Positions 58,018 to 62,000 of a stretch of 62,000 nt of DNA are shown piece after piece (position 1 is the first letter of the stretch; each line of letters begins with the position of its first letter). The DNA comes from Chrysomallon squamiferum (taxonomy: Eukaryota > Mollusca > Gastropoda > Neomphalida > Peltospiridae), in NCBI GenBank assembly GCA_012295275.1, contig CM022675.1:17372189-17434188 (forward strand). The letters run 5' to 3'. Made by a program: the position numbers and the translations under genes. The notes under the pieces are model-generated. The model worked only from the letters and a program-made list of their open reading frames with translations, had not been told where the DNA came from and ran no database searches.

Positions 58018-58095
58018 TGCAGGGAAGTTCACAACAGCTGATACATAACATCAAAATTTGTGTTAAATCCTTTTCATCTGATTGAATCTGTTTAA

Positions 58096-58101
58096 ATTAA
58101 A
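58096..58101 (+). terminator. Poly(A) signal of the CBM14 gene
   Basis: ATTAAA about 80 bases after the stop codon, followed by a GT-rich stretch (CTTGTATGGG) suited to cleavage. Confidence 0.55.
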
Positions 58102-58119
58102 GCATTTTCAAACTTCTTG

Positions 58120-59365
58120 TATGGGTTTTATTTATTTAGAACAGAATACTTTACTGATGTGATGAATATTTAGAACAGGCTACTGTGGTTACATTACCTC
58201 TACTATTAACAAAAATTATAAACGTTTCACATTGAAATAAATATATATTAATTTTTAAAACCCTTTATATAGCTGTTTCTTATGATAAAATGCCTACTAA
58301 CTGACGCTGAAGGATATATAAATGTACATGGGGAAATTTTAATAGTAATTGTTTCAAATTATATTTCTGTTACATAAATACACATGTAGAAAATTTCATA
58401 ATTGTAATATTTGTTATGCCAGCAGCTATTAATATATATGTATATGCACACACATCAGTTATCTGTGTATTTGATCATAAACTGCAGATGTTTATTGGAT
58501 CATCACGTCAGTAATGTCGAAAACGTTCTCGTAATTTGAGGAAGCTAACCTCAAAGCAAGAGCGATATTTGGATGCCTCGATAATTTTTTTGAGCGTAGC
58601 TCATCGTTTTTGGACAATCAGCGCATGAAGATGAAAACAACTATTTTATAAGAAGTTCAGTGGTGCATCTAAAATCTGCAGCACAGAATGAACCTTCAAC
58701 GCAAAACAGTTTCGTTAAGCAAGCATTTGCTAGTATATAACTGATATAGTCTATTTTGAGTTGCTGCCAGTTTTAACAATCATAGCTAATTTCTTATTTT
58801 AACATTTTAAAACACTTAAATGTCAGCAGTTAAGAAAATACTCCTACACTAATCAGTCACCAAAATTTTGTTTCACAGAACAACGCAAAGCTTAATACTC
58901 TAAAGCAGGATTGAAATGCGTTCGTAACTTCCGTATTTCCAGAGCTTGTCTCATCTGAAAACTATATGTGTCGAATGCTGTAGAACCTTTATGATCGAAT
59001 ACAGTTCAAAACACACCAATCTGCTATCTAGTTCATTTTCCTCCACACCCAAATAACAAGTGAAGGAATAACACAAAGTGTCGAATTAAACTAGTCTTCA
59101 GCTTTTCAGTCACTAATAACTATCTTTAGTAGGCGTTAATAACTATGTAACCAAATGACAGTAAATTTAGAACGAACTGAGTTTATAAAAGATCCCATCG
59201 TAAAATATTATACATATTATAGTGACCATACCAACAGCACTTGGAAAGATCCCGACCGCTTTAAATAAAGCCTAGAACATTAGTCTTTTTAAAGTAAAAA
59301 GTTGCATTAAACAAATAAAATAAATAAACAGTAATAACCACAAAACATACTTTTTTCGAAATATA
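58120..59365. other. Intergenic stretch between convergent genes
   Basis: Lies between the poly(A) signals of the CBM14 gene (plus) and the GYGDKR gene (minus). No exon or repeat of note. Confidence 0.6.
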
Positions 59366-59371
59366 TTTATT
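59366..59371 (-). terminator. Possible poly(A) signal of the GYGDKR gene
   Basis: AATAAA on the minus strand about 230 bases after the stop codon. A second AATAAA lies about 30 bases earlier at 59,401-59,396. Confidence 0.4.
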
Positions 59372-59599
59372 AATACTAAGATACAATCAGTAGTTTTATT
59401 CATATACGTGAAAACTGTGTAATACAATTTGATTTTCTCGGATACTTAATCTTGATCTTCTCTGTTCGTTTTGTCACCATCTTTAATGTGTGTAATGCTA
59501 CCGAACATTTTTTAAATAGATATATTTGTCAGTTGGTAATTTACGACAGATTTGTTATTATTATTATTATTATTTTTTTTTTTTTGTCTTTTTGTTCAG

Positions 59600-60079
59600 C
59601 TAAAATGCCACAGGTTTTCTTATTAACGGTACACTTTTTTGTGGAAATCTGAAGTGAGTGAGCAGATATTTCAAAAATGCGTGATTCTGTGTTTCAAATG
59701 TGTTGTAGTTCCTTTTATCACCATAACCTCTTTTATCACCGTAACCTCGTTTGTCACCGTATCCTCGCTTGTCACCATAACCTCTCTTATCGCCGTAACC
59801 GCGTTTGTCACCGTAACCTCTCTTATCGCCGTAACTTCGCTTGTCACCGTAACCTCGTTTATCGCCGTAACCTCGCTTGTCACCATATCCTCTTTTATTG
59901 CCATAACCTTGTTTGTCGTCGTATCCTATTTTGGTTATGTAACTAATATCGATGTCATTTGGATATTCTTCGTCATCAAAAGTATGCAAAGCATCAGAGA
60001 TAGATGTTTCGTCGGTCAGTGATACCCCAATAAATAAGAAAGAGAGAAGAAACAGCAGAAACCTTGATATGTTCCCCAT
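59600..60079 (-). CDS. Secreted precursor with twelve GYGDKR-type hexamers
   Basis: 159 residues in the coding exon. Residues 1-22 form a signal peptide (MGNISRFLLFLLSFLFIGVS then LTDE). Residues about 23-50 are acidic (FDDEEYPNDIDIS). Residues 52-123 are twelve hexamers: GYDDKQ, GYGNKR, three GYGDKR, SYGDKR and six GYGDKR. The tail (NYNTFE to RKPVAF) has no repeats. An upstream GTG at 60,085 also opens the frame, but ATG at 60,079 is the eukaryotic start and lies just after the acceptor. Known: KR pairs are prohormone-convertase sites, so complete cutting would free many GYGD-type tetrapeptides. Synonymous codons differ between hexamers, so the repeat is old and selected at protein level. 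Role inferred: neuropeptide-like or defence peptide precursor, or a repetitive secreted matrix protein. Confidence 0.82.
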   Translation of the reverse strand: MGNISRFLLFLLSFLFIGVSLTDETSISDALHTFDDEEYPNDIDISYITKIGYDDKQGYGNKRGYGDKRGYGDKRGYGDKRSYGDKRGYGDKRGYGDKRGYGDKRGYGDKRGYGDKRGYGDKRNYNTFETQNHAFLKYLLTHFRFPQKSVPLIRKPVAF

Positions 60080-60128
60080 GATCACTCCTAAAAAAAGATA
60101 TTATAGGTATTTTAATTATTTAATTAAC

Positions 60129-60130
<2 letters not shown>

Positions 60131-60190
<60 letters not shown>
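60131..60190. repeat. (GA)n microsatellite in the GYGDKR intron
   Basis: GA run of about 60 bases, which is a CT tract in the transcribed sense, about 45 bases upstream of the exon 2 acceptor. Confidence 0.95.
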
Positions 60191-60193
<3 letters not shown>

Positions 60194-61133
60194 TTTTTTG
60201 AATAAATGAAAAAAAAAAAAAAATTTTATTATTACTAGCATATTTTAATTTTTTTTAATTTTTTTTATTTTATTTTTATTACAGACCTCCTATCCTGATT
60301 TCCTAAATTTAGCTAAACTCGTAATCACAATTAACGCAGATACAGAGACAATATTTGATAACTAACTAGGCGCTTACAGGAAGACTGAAGCTATGATCCA
60401 TTGTGGCTGTCGTGTGTTCTAACTTTAACTTTCCATTTAATGACCGTATAGTACACATTTAATTTATAGATCATATCTATTCACTAATTAATAATACTCA
60501 CTGTTTTCAAGTCGTCCTTCGACATTATATTACTAGAAAAGTCTTTATCACTAACTACAAACCGACTGTTTAAAAGTTAAATTGTGTACCCACTCTTATA
60601 ATTGGCAGCAAATGCCCCTTTTTATTAACAAAAACAATAACAATTAAAATTACTTAATTGGTGATTGTTTTATTGGGATAATTTTCATTCCAGCCAGTAT
60701 CCCCCTTGTGCTTGAAATCGTGTTATTTCCTTTCTTTGGTAAGATGCATATAAAGCTTTTGTTATAGGTGGTCGTGTGTTTCTCATACGCTATCGTTATA
60801 CATGTGTATAAAGGTATCTTTTATTTCCTAACGTTTGTTAATATCAAAATGTGTCACGCTATCGTTACAAAATAGCTTTCAATGATTCATTTACAAAATA
60901 TTATTTAATATCTTTCTTTCTTCTGCTGAAGACCACGTGGTTCTTATTAATTAAGATACTGAAGCAAAAGAAGTTAATTACCATTCAGTATATATAAAAT
61001 TAGATTTCTTATTAATATACTGTTTAATTTACTGTTATAAAAATAAAAACATAAATGAATAATGCATCAACAACAACAATTAAAAAATTATAATAAAACA
61101 TTTCTAAAACAAAAATGGTGAAGGGAAACTTAC

Positions 61134-61157
61134 CTTAGTCTGAAAGAAATTTCTGAT
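61134..61157 (-). other. 5' UTR exon of the GYGDKR gene
   Basis: A consensus donor GTAAGT (61,133-61,128) lies about 50 bases downstream of a TATA box. The matching acceptor is TTTTTTTAG just before 60,087, giving an intron of about 1.05 kb. The upstream end is estimated from TATA spacing. The exon carries no coding sequence. Confidence 0.6.
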
Positions 61158-61180
61158 GAAATGTCTGCCAAATTACTTTG

Positions 61181-61188
61181 CTTTTATA
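61181..61188 (-). promoter_or_regulatory. TATA box of the GYGDKR gene
   Basis: TATAAAAG on the minus strand, about 30 bases upstream of the inferred start near 61,155 and in line with the 5' UTR exon and its donor. Confidence 0.6.
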
Positions 61189-61189
61189 C

Positions 61190-62000
61190 TTGAAATTGAT
61201 TAATGGTCAGATATCCGACCATAGGCACACGACAAGAAGGCGTACACAGGCGGAGCAAATAAATAAATTCAGTTAAATTCGTCTAATGTTAATGTGGAAT
61301 AGCGGCAGTTTTATATGCAGTAGACATTGAAGAAAAGCCTTTGGCAATCTTTTAAGACGACCACATATTACATCTTGTCAGTTTAATCTTCAAACGGCCT
61401 TTTCATTCCAAAGCGATTTATCTGCTACTGTTTCCAAGGAAATGAATTTCATTTTCTGCTAATCGAGTACTTAAATTTTCAGTGTGTTCCGTATAGTTTA
61501 ACGAAATTTTGAAAACAAATGAAATACATGAAAATATATTAAATAATAAAAATAATAAGTTATTTGTTGGTGATTATCAGTCTTTTTAATTTAAATTGTT
61601 TCACGGTGGAGAGGAGATTAAGAAAAATTATTATTTTGATATTTTTCTTTTAAGTCACCTATTTAATTCATTTGTTCGTTTTTAAAATTGTCTCAGTATT
61701 TATTATCTCTTGTTGCTGACAAATTAAACATTTTCTAATGTTCTTTGAATTACGTAATGTTTTACACACAATATAATAAATGTGTTGAAGTGTTGTTGAC
61801 TATTTATATCAATGTTTAATTTATCAAATACAAACTACTAACTGTGAGAAAGGAAGAAATGTGTATTTAACAACGTACTCAGCACGTTGTCTACAACAAC
61901 TTAGCAACAAATATATGATTAAAGCAACACTGCCATTTACAGAGTAAACGCACCATCATCAGGCTTTGACATACTGTTTTGATAAACAGGAATCAGAAGG
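61190..62000. other. Upstream region of the GYGDKR gene
   Basis: AT-rich; no further exon, repeat or RNA gene recognised up to the window end. Confidence 0.55.

Noticed and set aside
59639-60022. Plus-strand frame rich in ITVTSFV repeats
   Set aside because: Antisense of the GYGDKR hexamers; no signal peptide or start context.

Overview
The window is AT-rich, intron-rich animal DNA full of (TTA)n, (TA)n, (TG)n and (TC)n microsatellites, with short secreted-peptide genes, GT-AG introns, TATA boxes and AATAAA/ATTAAA poly(A) signals. A one-domain chitin-binding (CBM14) gene, decayed LINE and Tc1-like transposons and an animal copy of UDP-galactopyranose mutase suggest an invertebrate, possibly a lophotrochozoan such as a mollusc. 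The phylum is inference only.

Region 1-27,034 (minus strand) is the main discovery. I read it as one gene running from a TATA box near 27,030 down past position 1, with at least 64 tiny exons. All splice junctions are phase 1. Exon 1 is a signal peptide. Exons 2-6 give a short, partly acidic spacer, and exon 7 an extremely Arg-rich block. A long array follows, built from four recurring cassettes read in the order D-C-B(-A): D (33 nt, PSKSRIRAYR), C (48 nt, GGKYWVRWLRRHRGR), B (51 or 54 nt, GRERWWIRWIRRHRGGR) and A (15 nt, GGRRG). I place 18 D, 17 C, 17 B and 5 A exons by their splice sites. Units from 14.1 to 21.0 kb are a very recent three-fold repeat of about 2.2 kb. Units from 0 to 12.5 kb form an older array of about 0.95-kb repeats with (TTA)n runs in the introns. 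Exon lengths and frames are kept almost everywhere while introns vary. The product would be a secreted Arg/Trp-rich polypeptide of about 890 residues within the window. It looks like a poly-antimicrobial-peptide precursor, but that role is inferred.

Region 27-46 kb has no convincing gene. It holds simple repeats, a decayed L1/Tx1-like LINE (about 42.85-44.5 kb, minus) and two weak exon-like open frames. At 46.57-48.76 kb (minus) is an intron-less gene for a membrane-anchored, bacterial-type UDP-galactopyranose mutase fused to a DUF3431-like domain. A nearly identical frameshifted fragment lies just downstream, and an old broken relative of its C-terminal domain lies at 52.8-53.1 kb.

Region 54.9-58.1 kb (plus) is a three-exon gene for an 84-residue secreted protein with one CBM14 domain. 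Its first intron holds a decayed Tc1-like transposase. At 59.4-61.2 kb (minus) is a two-exon, TATA-driven gene for a secreted precursor with twelve GYGDKR-like hexamers, a layout typical of a multi-copy peptide prohormone.
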